This document shows positions 26,240 to 35,263 of a stretch of DNA of 64,000 bases, one piece after another. The stretch is from Flavobacterium tyrosinilyticum (GTDB taxonomy: Bacteria; Bacteroidota; Bacteroidia; Flavobacteriales; Flavobacteriaceae), in assembly GCF_023656565.1 (NCBI RefSeq), contig NZ_JAMOKG010000003.1, forward strand, positions 744,001 to 808,000, given 5' to 3'. Position numbers and translations under genes: made by a program. A model generated the notes under the pieces. It did no database searches. It was not told the DNA's origin and saw only the letters and a list, made by a program, of their open reading frames with translations. The first letter of the stretch is position 1. Every line of letters starts with the position of its first letter.

Positions 26240-26268
26240 ATCCATTTTCAAAAGAAACAACAGTAAAA

Positions 26269-26874
26269 ATGAAAAAGATATTTATAATTAACGGCGGGCA
26301 AAAATTTGCGCATTCAGGGGGGCAATTCAATAAAACCGTTCAGGATTGGACAGTTGAATTTCTTTCTAAAAACAATAATTACGAAATAAAAACAACTCAC
26401 ATTGAAGACGAAGTAGATCTTCAAAAAGAAGTAGAAAAATTCGTTTGGGCAGATTTAATCATTTATCATACACCAGTTTGGTGGTTTCAAATTCCGAATC
26501 TTTTCAAAAAATATATCGATGACGTTTTTACACAAGGACACAACAACGGAATCTATAAAAGCGACGGAAGAAGCCGTGTAAACCCAGACATCAATTATGG
26601 AACGGGCGGACTTCTACACGGACGTAAATACATGCTTACCACAAGCTGGAACGCGCCTGCAACAGCATTTACAATTCCAGGCGAATTCTTCGAAGAAACT
26701 TCTGTTGATGATGGCGTAATGTTTGGCTTCCACAAAATGAACAAATTTACAGGAATGGAACGCGTAAACGGATTTCATTTCCATGACGTAGAAAAAGGTG
26801 CTACACCAGAAAATATCGTTATCTTTAAAGAGAATTACACGAAACATTTAGAGCAAACTTTTAAAAACTTATAA
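26269..26874 (+). CDS. MdaB-like NAD(P)H quinone oxidoreductase
   Basis: Flavodoxin-fold FAD-dependent quinone reductase of 201 residues, resembling MdaB (modulator of drug activity B). IINGGQKFAHSGGQFN at the N-terminus binds FAD. LIIYHTPVWWFQIPNLFKKY and the TTSWNAPATAF loop are typical. The frame extends upstream through a repeat to 26155, but the ATG at 26269 (MKKIFIINGG) is the family start. A YgiN-like monooxygenase gene begins two bases after its stop, the same pairing as mdaB-ygiN in E. coli. Confidence 0.9.
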   Translation: MKKIFIINGGQKFAHSGGQFNKTVQDWTVEFLSKNNNYEIKTTHIEDEVDLQKEVEKFVWADLIIYHTPVWWFQIPNLFKKYIDDVFTQGHNNGIYKSDGRSRVNPDINYGTGGLLHGRKYMLTTSWNAPATAFTIPGEFFEETSVDDGVMFGFHKMNKFTGMERVNGFHFHDVEKGATPENIVIFKENYTKHLEQTFKNL

Positions 26875-26876
26875 TT

Positions 26877-27155
26877 ATGATTTCGATTACAGCAATTTTA
26901 AAAAGTAAACCAGAGCATTTAAATGAAGTTCAAAACCTGCTGACAAATTTAGTTTCTAAAACTAGAAAAGAAGCAGCCTGTATTCGTTACGATTTACACA
27001 CTTCCGAAAATGTTTTTATTCTTTGGGAAGAATGGAAAGATCAGCCAGGATTAGACCTGCACAACAATCAATCTTATTTACAAGAATTCATCAAAAAAAC
27101 CGAAAGTCTGGTTTCAACTCCGATTCAGGTTTACAAAACTGCTCAGATTCTATAA
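26877..27155 (+). CDS. YgiN-like antibiotic biosynthesis monooxygenase domain protein
   Basis: Small ABM-fold protein of 92 residues (dimeric ferredoxin-like). TAILKSKPEHLNEVQNLLTN opens the first strand-helix and the family's FILWEEWKD strand is present. YgiN is a quinol monooxygenase that can act with MdaB in a quinone redox cycle. The gene starts two bases after the MdaB-like stop, so the two are almost certainly cotranscribed. Cytoplasmic, no cofactor expected. Confidence 0.88.
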   Translation: MISITAILKSKPEHLNEVQNLLTNLVSKTRKEAACIRYDLHTSENVFILWEEWKDQPGLDLHNNQSYLQEFIKKTESLVSTPIQVYKTAQIL

Positions 27156-27164
27156 AGGTTTTCT

Positions 27165-27235
27165 GCCACGAATTCACGAATTTATTTTTTTAATCTATAC
27201 GCAAAGATTTTTAAACTAATTCGTGAATTCGTGGC
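27165..27235. repeat. GCCACGAATTCACGAATT palindrome, copy 1
   Basis: Perfect 18-bp inverted arms (27165-27182 and 27218-27235) around an AT-rich centre, located between convergent genes. It could act as a bidirectional terminator. Another copy lies at 35658-35739 and a half copy near 23888. Confidence 0.8.
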
Positions 27236-27245
27236 GAATAAAATC

Positions 27246-27953
27246 TTATTTAATTCCTCCAAAAGCTCCGAAACACATATTTTTATGTAAGATTTCGACT
27301 TTTGAAAAACCCACTTTTTTCATCAAATCTAATTGGTAATTCATCGATCTTGGCGAATCTTCTTTTTCAATATAATCCAAAACTTTCTGACGATACTCCG
27401 CTCCTCCTATTCCTTCTAAATATTCGCCATAACGTTGCCAAGTATATTCATTTAATAATTGTGTGTCTTGCGTGATCAAATCAGAAATCATCAAACAACC
27501 GCCCGGTTTTAATAATTTAAATAATTTAACGAAAGTAGTTTCCCAATCCTGATCGTCTCTCAAATGATGCAAAACGGCACCAGCCAAAATAACATCAAAG
27601 CTGTTTTCTTCTAAAGCTGTTTCTCGAATATCGCCTTGTTTGACTTTTACTTTTCCATTTGTTACTGCCGAAACTCTTTCAAAAGCACGATTCAACATGG
27701 GCAAACTCAAATCAACCAAAGTACAATTTAAATTGGGTAGTTTAGATAACATCATTAACGTGTAATTTCCCGCTCCACAGCCAACATCTAAAATGGATGT
27801 AGCATTTGGAACAATTCGCTTTGAAGCTTCTGTTATTAATTCTAAAGAAATAGTAGCATCTATTGTGGCTACTTGTCCTGTTTCTAAGTTTGAAAATCGT
27901 TCGACATCATTGTCAAATCTTTCTTTAATTTCTTGAGTAGTTGATTTATTCAT
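27246..27953 (-). CDS. Class I SAM-dependent methyltransferase
   Basis: Protein of 235 residues with a standard Rossmann methyltransferase core. Motif I is ILDVGCGAGNYTLMML, the acidic end of strand 2 is TLVDLSLPMLNRA, motif II is QGDIRE and motif IV is VILAGAVLHHL. The C-terminal ~60 residues carry YQLDLMKKVGFSKVEIL. The HHL loop and insertions are of the UbiE/small-molecule type, but the substrate is not known. The ATG at 27953 (MNKSTTQEIKERF) is preferred over one 11 codons upstream that lies in repeat-like sequence. It is divergent from a LysR regulator. Confidence 0.82.
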   Translation of the reverse strand: MNKSTTQEIKERFDNDVERFSNLETGQVATIDATISLELITEASKRIVPNATSILDVGCGAGNYTLMMLSKLPNLNCTLVDLSLPMLNRAFERVSAVTNGKVKVKQGDIRETALEENSFDVILAGAVLHHLRDDQDWETTFVKLFKLLKPGGCLMISDLITQDTQLLNEYTWQRYGEYLEGIGGAEYRQKVLDYIEKEDSPRSMNYQLDLMKKVGFSKVEILHKNMCFGAFGGIK

Positions 27954-28252
27954 AGCTTTTGTTTTTTTCTCTCGCAGATTAAACAAATGGAGCGAATCTT
28001 TTTGCTATTATATGATCGGGATATTATTATGATTAAGATGATTTATCTAAAACTAATAATCTGCTACATCTGCCCTATCTACGAGAGTTTAATTTATCTT
28101 AAAAGTTACAAGTTTACTGTTATGAATTATTCGTTACAGCTCTCCCACTTTTAACGTTTCACTTCTAACATTTAACTTAAAACCAAAACTACCTCTTTCA
28201 TAAATACTTTAAAAATACTATTTTTATCAATTAACCATACTTTAAAGGTATC
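27954..28252. other. Divergent intergenic region, methyltransferase/LysR
   Basis: About 300 bases. The half next to the methyltransferase has imperfect inverted fragments (CTCGCAGATTAA near 27972, AATCTGC and CTACGAGAG near 28058-28087) related to the intergenic repeats. The LysR side has TATTTTTA near 28220 as a possible -7 element. No gene seen. Confidence 0.5.
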
Positions 28253-29134
28253 ATGGAATTACGTCACTTAAAATATTTCTTAGCTGTCGCTGAAGAACTG
28301 AACTTTACCAAAGCCTCAGAAAAACTCTTTATTTCGCAGCCACCATTAAGCCGACAAATAGCGGAATTGGAAGACGAACTTCAAGCTAAACTTTTTATAA
28401 GAAACAATAAAAAAGTAGAACTTACCGAAGCTGGAAAGTATTTTAAGGAAGAAGTGACAGTATTTTTTCAGAATCTGGAACGCATTTCAATAAAAACAAA
28501 AAAGATTGCAGAGAACGTCTCAGGTGAATTTAGAATTGCTTACATCAGTTCGATTTATTCTTCTGTCATTTCAGATTTGATCAAACATCTGAAAGCGCAG
28601 TTTCCGTATGTCAATTTCAAACTTTTCGAAATTTCCACTACAAAACAAATTGATGCATTAGAGCAAGGAAAAATTGAAATGGGAATAATTAGATCGCCAA
28701 TTCAGTCGCCAAAAATAAAATCACATTTATGGTTTAAGGATGGATTTTCATTGGTTTATAATAAAAGTTCTTTTCAGATAAAATCAGAAAATGAGATTTT
28801 AAAACTGAAAGACGAAACATTTGTTTTCTTCAATAAAGATTACGCGCCACATTATCATGAAGTTTTATTGGAGCTTTGTGCTTTTTATGGCTTTACGCCG
28901 AAGATTATTCATGAAGCGAATAATATCAACTCCATCGTACAATTGGTCAAAAACGGATTAGGAATTTCAATTGTTCCTTCAAACATTGCAAAAAACAATC
29001 AAGATCCTAAAATCGGTTTTATCGAATTGAAAAAAGTGAATTTATATACGAATGTTTCAATTATCACTGCAAAGGAAGATGAATCCGAAATTACAAAATC
29101 TGCTGTTGCTTTTTTATTGCCACAAAGGCTCTAA
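28253..29134 (+). CDS. LysR-family transcriptional regulator
   Basis: Regulator of 293 residues. The N-terminal winged helix (MELRHLKYFLAVAEELNFTK, then KLFISQPPLSRQIAELEDEL) is canonical, followed by a linker helix and a periplasmic-binding-protein-like effector domain (residues ~90-290). The C-terminal five residues LPQRL and the stop fall inside the left arm of an intergenic inverted repeat, so the tail may have been added by that repeat. It is divergent from a methyltransferase gene, its probable target. Confidence 0.9.
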   Translation: MELRHLKYFLAVAEELNFTKASEKLFISQPPLSRQIAELEDELQAKLFIRNNKKVELTEAGKYFKEEVTVFFQNLERISIKTKKIAENVSGEFRIAYISSIYSSVISDLIKHLKAQFPYVNFKLFEISTTKQIDALEQGKIEMGIIRSPIQSPKIKSHLWFKDGFSLVYNKSSFQIKSENEILKLKDETFVFFNKDYAPHYHEVLLELCAFYGFTPKIIHEANNINSIVQLVKNGLGISIVPSNIAKNNQDPKIGFIELKKVNLYTNVSIITAKEDESEITKSAVAFLLPQRL

Positions 29135-29327
29135 GACACAAAGTTTTTTTTAATCTCGCAAAGTCGCAAAGTCGCAAAGCTTTTATTTATAAGTTACCTC
29201 CAGCTAAAGCTGGAGGCAATTCAATAAATCCTTTTAATCCTTTAATCTGTGGCAAAAAACTTTGCGCCTCTGCGACTTTGCGAGATTAAATCATAAGAAA
29301 CTTTGTGTCTTAGCGCCCTCGTGGCTA
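29119..29327. repeat. Long intergenic inverted repeat overlapping LysR stop
   Basis: The left arm begins GCCACAAAGGCTCTAAGACA at 29119 and continues through CTCGCAAAGTCGCAAAG. The right arm runs from CTTTGCG near 29265 to CTTAGCGCCCTCGTGGC. The centre includes a perfect hairpin CCTCCAGCTAAAGCTGGAGG (29197-29216), which may itself be a nested repeat. It follows the LysR gene and could end its transcript. Confidence 0.7.
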
Positions 29328-29430
29328 TAACAAAAAATCGTTACAATTTAGTACAGAAATCCACACCACAAAAAGAGAACTTTTAAATATCTTAGCAAAT
29401 TCAAATTCTACAATAAAATTTCTATATAAA

Positions 29431-30714
29431 ATGGCCGAGCAATCTTCAATTCAGTGTCCAAACTGCGGAACTCCTATCGATGTCAATGATGTTTTAAAAC
29501 ATCAGTTGGAAGACAGCATCCGCAAAGAATTCCAGCAAAAAGCAAATGTTCAAAACCGTGAATTAGAGCTTAAAAACGAACAATTGGAAAAAGCCAAGTC
29601 CGAATTTGAAGCGAAGAAAAAACAAGAAAACGAACTTTTTGCTGAACGTTTGGAACGCGAGAAAAAAACGGCCGAAAAAGAAATTTCAGAAAAACTAAAA
29701 GCGAAACTTGAGGAAGAAAACAAAGATCGTTTGTTACTGATGGAAAAAGAACTCTCTGAAAAATCGGAAAAAATCAGGGAATTAAATAAAATGGAAGGTG
29801 AAATCGCCAAATTGCAGCGCGAAAAACTGGAAATGAAAGATGCTATTCAGGCCGAAGCCGAAAAACAATTGAATGTACAATTAGGTTTGGAACGCGAAAA
29901 AATCAGAAAACAGGAAGACGATAAAAACGAATTAAAATTCAAAGAACTTCAGAAACAGCTTGAAGAACAAAAAAAGCTAACTGAAGAAATGAAACGCAAG
30001 CAAGAACAAGGTTCAATGCAATTGCAAGGCGAAGTAATGGAATTGGCGATTGAAGAATGGCTTGCCAACAACTTCCCTCTTGATAGCATCGATGAAATTA
30101 AGAAAGGTGCAAACGGCGCCGATTGTCTTCAAGTAGTAAACACAAGAGAACATCAAAATTGCGGTTCTATTTATTACGAAAGCAAAAGAACAAAAGCATT
30201 TCAGCCTTCATGGATCGAGAAATTTAAAAACGATATTAGAACTAAAAGAGCCAATATTGGTGTTTTGGTAACCGAAGTAATGCCTTCGGGAATGGACAGA
30301 ATGGGAATGCGCGACGGGATCTGGATTTGTACCTATGAAGAATTCAAAGGTTTAAGCGCTGTATTGCGTCAATCTTTAATTCAGATCAATCAAGCGGTTC
30401 AGGCGCAGGAAAATAAAGGCGATAAAATGTCTATGCTATATGATTTCCTTACAAGCAACGAATTTCGCTTGCAGATTGAAGGAATTGTAGAAGGTTTTAC
30501 TCAAATGCAAAGCGATCTGGATTCTGAAAAAAGAGCCATGCAGAGAATTTGGAAACAGCGCGAAAAACAAATCGAAAAAGTAGTTCACAATACTTTAGGA
30601 ATGTACGGTTCAATTCGTGGTATTGCCGGAAATGCGGTTCAAAGCGTAAGAGCTTTAGAATTGGATTTTATTGAAGAAGAACCAGAAAATGAAGACCCAA
30701 AGGAATTAGAATAA
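29431..30714 (+). CDS. DUF2130 coiled-coil protein
   Basis: Protein of 427 residues. A short zinc-ribbon-like CPNCG opens it (IQCPNCGTPIDVNDVLKHQL). A Glu/Lys-rich coiled coil spans residues ~35-200, and a C-terminal DUF2130 domain (ELAIEEWLANNFPLDSIDEI to the end) follows. DUF2130 contains a restriction-endonuclease-like fold with GADCLQVV and IYYESKRTK as the likely acidic/Lys core, so a nuclease role is plausible but unproven. It stands alone and is followed by a palindromic element. Confidence 0.85.
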   Translation: MAEQSSIQCPNCGTPIDVNDVLKHQLEDSIRKEFQQKANVQNRELELKNEQLEKAKSEFEAKKKQENELFAERLEREKKTAEKEISEKLKAKLEEENKDRLLLMEKELSEKSEKIRELNKMEGEIAKLQREKLEMKDAIQAEAEKQLNVQLGLEREKIRKQEDDKNELKFKELQKQLEEQKKLTEEMKRKQEQGSMQLQGEVMELAIEEWLANNFPLDSIDEIKKGANGADCLQVVNTREHQNCGSIYYESKRTKAFQPSWIEKFKNDIRTKRANIGVLVTEVMPSGMDRMGMRDGIWICTYEEFKGLSAVLRQSLIQINQAVQAQENKGDKMSMLYDFLTSNEFRLQIEGIVEGFTQMQSDLDSEKRAMQRIWKQREKQIEKVVHNTLGMYGSIRGIAGNAVQSVRALELDFIEEEPENEDPKELE

Positions 30715-30725
30715 ATCAGCTCAAT

Positions 30726-30832
30726 TTTGTCATTCCGAGGAACGAGGAATCTCCACAAGTAGCTCCGTACAGAAAGGCATAAAATCTTTGTCGAGTTTCT
30801 TACGGAGATTCCTCGTTGCTCGGAATGACAAA
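30726..30832. repeat. ~100-bp palindromic intergenic element, copy 3
   Basis: 29-bp arms (30726-30754 and 30804-30832) with one mismatch, starting TTTGTCATTCCGAGGAACGA. It lies between the DUF2130 stop and the META-gene terminator. Confidence 0.85.
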
Positions 30833-30843
30833 CAAAAAATAAA

Positions 30844-30871
30844 AAAGGCTTCGAAATCAATCGAAGCCTTT
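30844..30871. terminator. Bidirectional terminator
   Basis: AAAGGCTTCGA pairs with TCGAAGCCTTT around AATCAA, with A/T runs on both sides. It lies between convergent genes. Confidence 0.85.
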
Positions 30872-30881
30872 CATTTTTTAC

Positions 30882-31313
30882 TTAACCCTTTTTGAAACAC
30901 ATTGTTAGTCCAAATTGATTTGAAAGGAAAAGTTTATTATCCTTAATAGAATAACCAGATGTGGTTTTTAACAACTGCGTGAATTCACCTTCTTTTTTTG
31001 CATCACATTTTTTAGTTTCTGTTGTGAAGTTTAAAAATTGAATTTTCCCATCACCTTTTGAAACTAGATTGCCCTTTACAGCATTACAACCAGTCGATCC
31101 AGAAAATGCAGAGGACGTAATTACAATTTTCGGAGAACTTGAAAATTCTTTATCAGTAATAACTTTCCCGTTTAAGTTTTCCAAAATCCAAGTTTGCTGT
31201 AATTTCTTTTCCACTAAATCTTGACTAGCAGAAGTTGTTGTTTTCGTTTCTTTAGTCGATTTACAACTGCAAACTAACACCATTGCAATTAATAACATTA
31301 AAATCCTTTTCAT
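30882..31313 (-). CDS. META-domain lipoprotein
   Basis: Lipoprotein of 143 residues. The signal is MKRILMLLIAMVLVCSC with the acylated Cys near residue 17. Residues ~35-140 form a META domain as in HslJ: TWILENLNGKVITD, then FSGSTGCNAVKG, and a C-terminal LFLSNQFGLTMCF. META proteins are small stress- or antibiotic-associated envelope proteins with no known catalysis. A second META lipoprotein lies directly upstream on the same strand, suggesting duplication. Confidence 0.9.
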   Translation of the reverse strand: MKRILMLLIAMVLVCSCKSTKETKTTTSASQDLVEKKLQQTWILENLNGKVITDKEFSSSPKIVITSSAFSGSTGCNAVKGNLVSKGDGKIQFLNFTTETKKCDAKKEGEFTQLLKTTSGYSIKDNKLFLSNQFGLTMCFKKG

Positions 31314-31417
31314 GTAAAATAAATATTATAAGTTTTATTTTACAAAAATATTTTAGCGCTAATATAAACAGGAGCCGAATAGGCTTTTTTTTAGATACAA
31401 TACGACATTTTAAAACT

Positions 31418-32191
31418 CTAATCTACCTTCTTAAAAACAGCCAGTTTAGCAGAAGGATTCGACAAAGTCAATTGATTATTTCCAATAGAATATGTTGTTG
31501 TGCTTTGTAAAGCTTTTAAAAATTCACCTTCTTTATTTCCTTGCGGACAAGCCATTAAAGTTGAAATCACTTTAGTAAAACGCAAAACATCTTTTTCAAA
31601 AAAGATTTGTCCCGTTATCGAATTACAGCCTCCAAAGCCGGAGAATCTATTTTCGGCAGAATTAATTTCAAGTCTCGGAAATTCTTTTTGAAAATCGGTT
31701 GCAAAAACTTTATAGCCATTCAATTCTTCCAAAACCCAAATATCGTGAAGTCTATAATCGGTGAGATATTTTCCGCATCCGCTGAGTTTCTTCGTTTCTA
31801 ATTCCGAATTATTTCTGATTTCGACTTTTACGCTGTAAGGAGAAATCGCTCCAGACATAGAATCCTGACAATCCAATTGCTGAATCGTAATGGTTGCCGA
31901 AGTATTTTCATTATTTACTTGATACATTTTCACATTGGCATCCATAGCCCTAATTGCATCTACTGCTGGAAAAGTGATTTTTTCCTTTCCAGGAATTAAT
32001 GACGTAAAAACGATTTCTTCATTCCCCATTTTGATTCCCCAAAATGGCTCATTTCCAGTCCCTTTAAAATAATATTTTAGATCTTCTTCTGTAGAACTTA
32101 CAGAAGATGTTGTGCCAGATTCTTTGTTTGCAGTCGTTTTACAGCCGATTATTAAAGCTGCTAATAACAATATTGAAAGTAATTTTTTCAT
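31418..32191 (-). CDS. Two-domain META lipoprotein
   Basis: Lipoprotein of 257 residues. The signal ends in the lipobox LIIGC (Cys near 17). Residues ~45-140 resemble the COG3650-type domain (GTGNEPFWGIKMGNEEIVF), and residues ~150-255 are a META domain (DIWVLEELNGYKVF, then FSGFGGCNSITGQIF). The combination is common in Bacteroidetes and Proteobacteria and its role is unknown. It is 104 bases upstream of the shorter META lipoprotein. Confidence 0.9.
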   Translation of the reverse strand: MKKLLSILLLAALIIGCKTTANKESGTTSSVSSTEEDLKYYFKGTGNEPFWGIKMGNEEIVFTSLIPGKEKITFPAVDAIRAMDANVKMYQVNNENTSATITIQQLDCQDSMSGAISPYSVKVEIRNNSELETKKLSGCGKYLTDYRLHDIWVLEELNGYKVFATDFQKEFPRLEINSAENRFSGFGGCNSITGQIFFEKDVLRFTKVISTLMACPQGNKEGEFLKALQSTTTYSIGNNQLTLSNPSAKLAVFKKVD

Positions 32192-32400
32192 AAGATCTTA
32201 GTTTAAAAAACATTCTTTTTATAAAACATCTGTAAAATTCTTATGAATTTACGATATTTTTTCGAAACGCTTATTTAGAATCCTTTCAAATTTAAAAAAA
32301 CTAAGTAAGGAACAAATTGTTCAAAACCGGCACCACGTAAAAGATTAAGACAAAATACGTAGTAAACCGAACCTACTTACTACTTAAAAAATATTTTGTT

Positions 32401-32433
32401 TACGTATTTTTTAAGTATAAATACTTATATTTG
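32401..32433 (+). promoter_or_regulatory. nirB promoter with 7-2-7 palindrome
   Basis: TAAGTAT-AA-ATACTTA (32412-32427) is a perfect 7-2-7 inverted repeat overlapping a TATATTTG -7 element (32426-32433). A TACGTAT half-site lies just upstream (32401-32407). There is no TTTG at the expected -33 spacing, which suggests dependence on an activator. Confidence 0.6.
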
Positions 32434-32459
32434 CATAGTAATACTTAATTAAAGAAATC

Positions 32460-34973
32460 ATGATTAGAGTAATAGTAGTTGGAAACGGCATGGTTGGTTA
32501 TAAATTTTGCGAAAAGTTTGTTGCAAAATCAGGACAAGAAAAGTATCAAATCACAGTATTTGGAGAGGAACCAAGACGCGCTTACGATCGCGTTCACTTA
32601 AGCGAGTACTTTGGAGGAAAAACGGCTGATGACTTATCACTTTCAACAAGCCAATGGTACGCAGAAAACAATATTATTCTAAATACATCTGAACTAATTA
32701 CAGATATAAATCGTGATGCAAAAACAATACATACACACTTAGGCAAAACGCATACGTATGACTACTTAGTTTTAGCAACAGGTTCTTCGGCTTTTGTACC
32801 ACCAATTGAAGGTGTAGAAAAAGAAGGTGTTTTTGTCTACAGAACCATCGAAGATCTGGATGCTATTATGGCTTACGCGAAAAAAATAAAACAAAAAGGC
32901 GCAACCGAAGCAGCTGTTTTAGGTGGCGGTTTATTAGGCCTTGAAGCTGCAAAAGCCGTTCGAGATTTAGGATTGAATCCGCATGTTGTGGAATTTGCTC
33001 CGCGTTTGATGCCGAGACAATTGGATCAAGGCGCAAGTGATATGCTTCAATCAAAAATAGAAGAATTAAACATCGGAATTCATCTTAACAAAGCAACGCA
33101 ATATATTGACGGAAAGGAAAGTATAACAGGAATGATGTTTGCAAACGACGAATTGTTAAAAGTAGACATGTTGGTTATATCGGCCGGAATTAAACCTCGC
33201 GACGAACTGGCCAGAGTTTCAGGACTTGAAGTTGGCGTAAGAGGCGGAATCGTGGTAGACAATCAAATGCGAACATCAGATCCTTCTATTTTTGCGATTG
33301 GCGAAGCAGCATTGTACAATCAAAACATTTACGGACTTGTTGCTCCAGGTTACGAAATGGCAGATGTAGCTGCAGAGCAAATCTTAAGTGGTAATAAAAC
33401 CATGAGAGAAACCATCGATATGTCAACACAATTGAAATTAATTGGTGTTGAAGTGGCGAGTTTTGGTGATCCTTTTGTTGAAAATAATGACGTTACAGCT
33501 ATTATTTATGAAAATAAATTAAGCGGCGTTTATAAAAGAATCAACGTTACAAAGGATTCTAAAAAGCTTTTAGGCGGAATTTTAGTCGGAGATTCTAGCG
33601 ATTACAATTCGCTATTTCAAATTTATATTAATGAAATGGCGTTACCTAAAAATCCAGAAGATCTAATTCTAGGTTCTCGCGATGGTTCTGAAGGTTCTTC
33701 TTTAGGAAGCGTAATGGATTTGCCAGATACAGCTGTAATCTGTTCTTGCGAAAACGTAACGAAAGGTTCTATTTGCTGTAAAATTCTAGACGAATCTTGT
33801 GCTACACTTTCAGATGTCGTGAAGGCAACAAAAGCAACTTCTGGTTGTGGAGGCTGTAAACCAATGGTTTCAGATTTGGTAAAAGCCACTCAAAAATCTT
33901 TAGGAAAAGAAGTAAAAGAAGTTATCTGCGAGCATTTCACTTATACACGTCAGGAATTGTTCGATTTGGTAAAAATCAATAAATATGAGAATTTCTATGA
34001 CGTTTTAGATCATCATGGAAAAGGTGACGGTTGTGAAATTTGCAAACCTGTTGTTGCTTCAATTTTCTCTAGTATTTATAATGATACTGCGAACAAACAC
34101 GTTACTACTCAAGATACAAACGATAGATTTCTAGCCAATATTCAAAGAAACGGAACCTATTCTGTTGTTCCAAGAGTTGCCGGAGGTGAAATTACAGCCG
34201 AAAAACTAATTGTAATTGGTGAAGTGGCTAAACAATTTGATTTGTACACTAAAATTACGGGAGCGCAAAGAGTCGACTTATTTGGCGCACATTTAAGTGA
34301 TTTGCCAAAAATCTGGAAAATCTTAATCGAAAATGGTTTTGAAAGCGGTCACGCTTACGGAAAATCGCTTCGTGCTGTAAAAAGCTGTGTCGGAAATGCT
34401 TGGTGCCGTTACGGAATGGACGACAGCGCTGGATTTGCCATCGAACTGGAAAACAGATACAAAGGAATCCGTTCTCCGCACAAGCTAAAAGGTGGCGTTT
34501 CAGCCTGCATTCGCGAATGTGCCGAAGCCCGCGGAAAAGATTTCGGATTAATCGCTGTTGAAGGCGGATGGAATTTATACATCGCCGGAAATGGTGGTGC
34601 AAACCCAAAACACGCTGTTTTATTGGCTGAAAAAATCGACAAAGAAACCGTAATCAAATACATGGACCGTTTCTTAATGTATTACATCCGCACAGCTGGC
34701 CCGCTGATTCGAACTTCAACTTGGTTAGAAAAACTGGACGGAGGTTTAGACTATCTAAAACAAGTAATCATCGAAGACAGTTTAGGAATCTGCGAAACCT
34801 TAGAAGCCGAAATGCAGACTTTGGTGAACACTTTCGAATGTGAATGGAAACAAGTGTTGGAAAAACCAAGATTATTAAAACGCTTCAATCATTTTGTTAA
34901 CTCAGACGAGAAAGATGACAATATTGCTTTTGTTCCGTTAAGAGATCAAAAAATGCCAAAAGCGTGGACTTAA
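32460..34973 (+). CDS. nirB: NAD(P)H-dependent nitrite reductase large subunit
   Basis: NirB of 837 residues, a normal length, reduces nitrite to ammonium in the cytoplasm with NirD. Residues 1-400 form the FAD/NAD(P)H module (VVGNGMVGYKFCEK; second Rossmann AVLGGGLLGLEAAKA). BFD-like [2Fe-2S] modules follow near 420-540 (CSCENVTKG, GCGGCKPMV). The C-terminal sulfite/nitrite reductase part carries the siroheme-[4Fe-4S] cysteines in CVGNAWC and CIRECAEA. It is first in a run with nirD, DUF4202, a NarX-like sensor and regulator. Confidence 0.96.
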   Translation: MIRVIVVGNGMVGYKFCEKFVAKSGQEKYQITVFGEEPRRAYDRVHLSEYFGGKTADDLSLSTSQWYAENNIILNTSELITDINRDAKTIHTHLGKTHTYDYLVLATGSSAFVPPIEGVEKEGVFVYRTIEDLDAIMAYAKKIKQKGATEAAVLGGGLLGLEAAKAVRDLGLNPHVVEFAPRLMPRQLDQGASDMLQSKIEELNIGIHLNKATQYIDGKESITGMMFANDELLKVDMLVISAGIKPRDELARVSGLEVGVRGGIVVDNQMRTSDPSIFAIGEAALYNQNIYGLVAPGYEMADVAAEQILSGNKTMRETIDMSTQLKLIGVEVASFGDPFVENNDVTAIIYENKLSGVYKRINVTKDSKKLLGGILVGDSSDYNSLFQIYINEMALPKNPEDLILGSRDGSEGSSLGSVMDLPDTAVICSCENVTKGSICCKILDESCATLSDVVKATKATSGCGGCKPMVSDLVKATQKSLGKEVKEVICEHFTYTRQELFDLVKINKYENFYDVLDHHGKGDGCEICKPVVASIFSSIYNDTANKHVTTQDTNDRFLANIQRNGTYSVVPRVAGGEITAEKLIVIGEVAKQFDLYTKITGAQRVDLFGAHLSDLPKIWKILIENGFESGHAYGKSLRAVKSCVGNAWCRYGMDDSAGFAIELENRYKGIRSPHKLKGGVSACIRECAEARGKDFGLIAVEGGWNLYIAGNGGANPKHAVLLAEKIDKETVIKYMDRFLMYYIRTAGPLIRTSTWLEKLDGGLDYLKQVIIEDSLGICETLEAEMQTLVNTFECEWKQVLEKPRLLKRFNHFVNSDEKDDNIAFVPLRDQKMPKAWT

Positions 34974-34980
34974 ATTTTAA

Positions 34981-35130
34981 TTTAAACACATAGAAACATA
35001 GAATCACTAAACTCAAAAAAAGGCGTTTCACTTGTATAAATACACATAGCTATGTGTTAGAAACTAGTTTCTTTTAGTTTTCTTTTTCTCAAACCAAAAA
35101 CAAAAAAATCTATGTTTCTATGTGTTTAAA
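34981..35130. repeat. Long palindromic repeat A, uninterrupted copy
   Basis: 21-bp perfect inverted arms (34981-35001 and 35110-35130), the same as those flanking 25869-26125. Here CACATAG and CTATGTG abut at 35049/35050, so it is the empty-site version of the interrupted copy. It lies between nirB and nirD. Confidence 0.85.
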
Positions 35131-35183
35131 ATAATAGCTCCAAAAAAAGAAAAAAAATCATTTAACGTTTGCTGTCCTTCTTA

Positions 35184-35232
35184 CCCTCTTTTTTACTGCG
35201 CCATCAAATCTCTCTTGATTGTAAAAAGAGGG
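35184..35232. promoter_or_regulatory. Hairpin in the nirB-nirD gap
   Basis: CCCTCTTTTTTAC (35184-35196) can pair with GTAAAAAGAGGG (35221-35232). It lies 31 bases before the nirD ATG. It may be a processing or attenuation structure, or a short repeat. Confidence 0.4.
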
Positions 35233-35263
35233 CTAAGAAACAGGAAACAAAAACTCAATCAAA

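Larger units (their letters stand above)
25862..26268. other. 407-base intergenic region filled with repeats
   Basis: No gene. It contains an outer palindromic repeat (25869-26125), a ~104-bp palindromic element nested in it (25945-26048), and a GC-rich repeat-like block (26160-26239). The upstream frame of the MdaB-like gene running through this area is an artefact. Confidence 0.8.

Noticed and set aside
26155..26268. 38-residue N-terminal extension of the MdaB-like protein
   Set aside because: It is translated from a GC-rich repeat block and has no family similarity.
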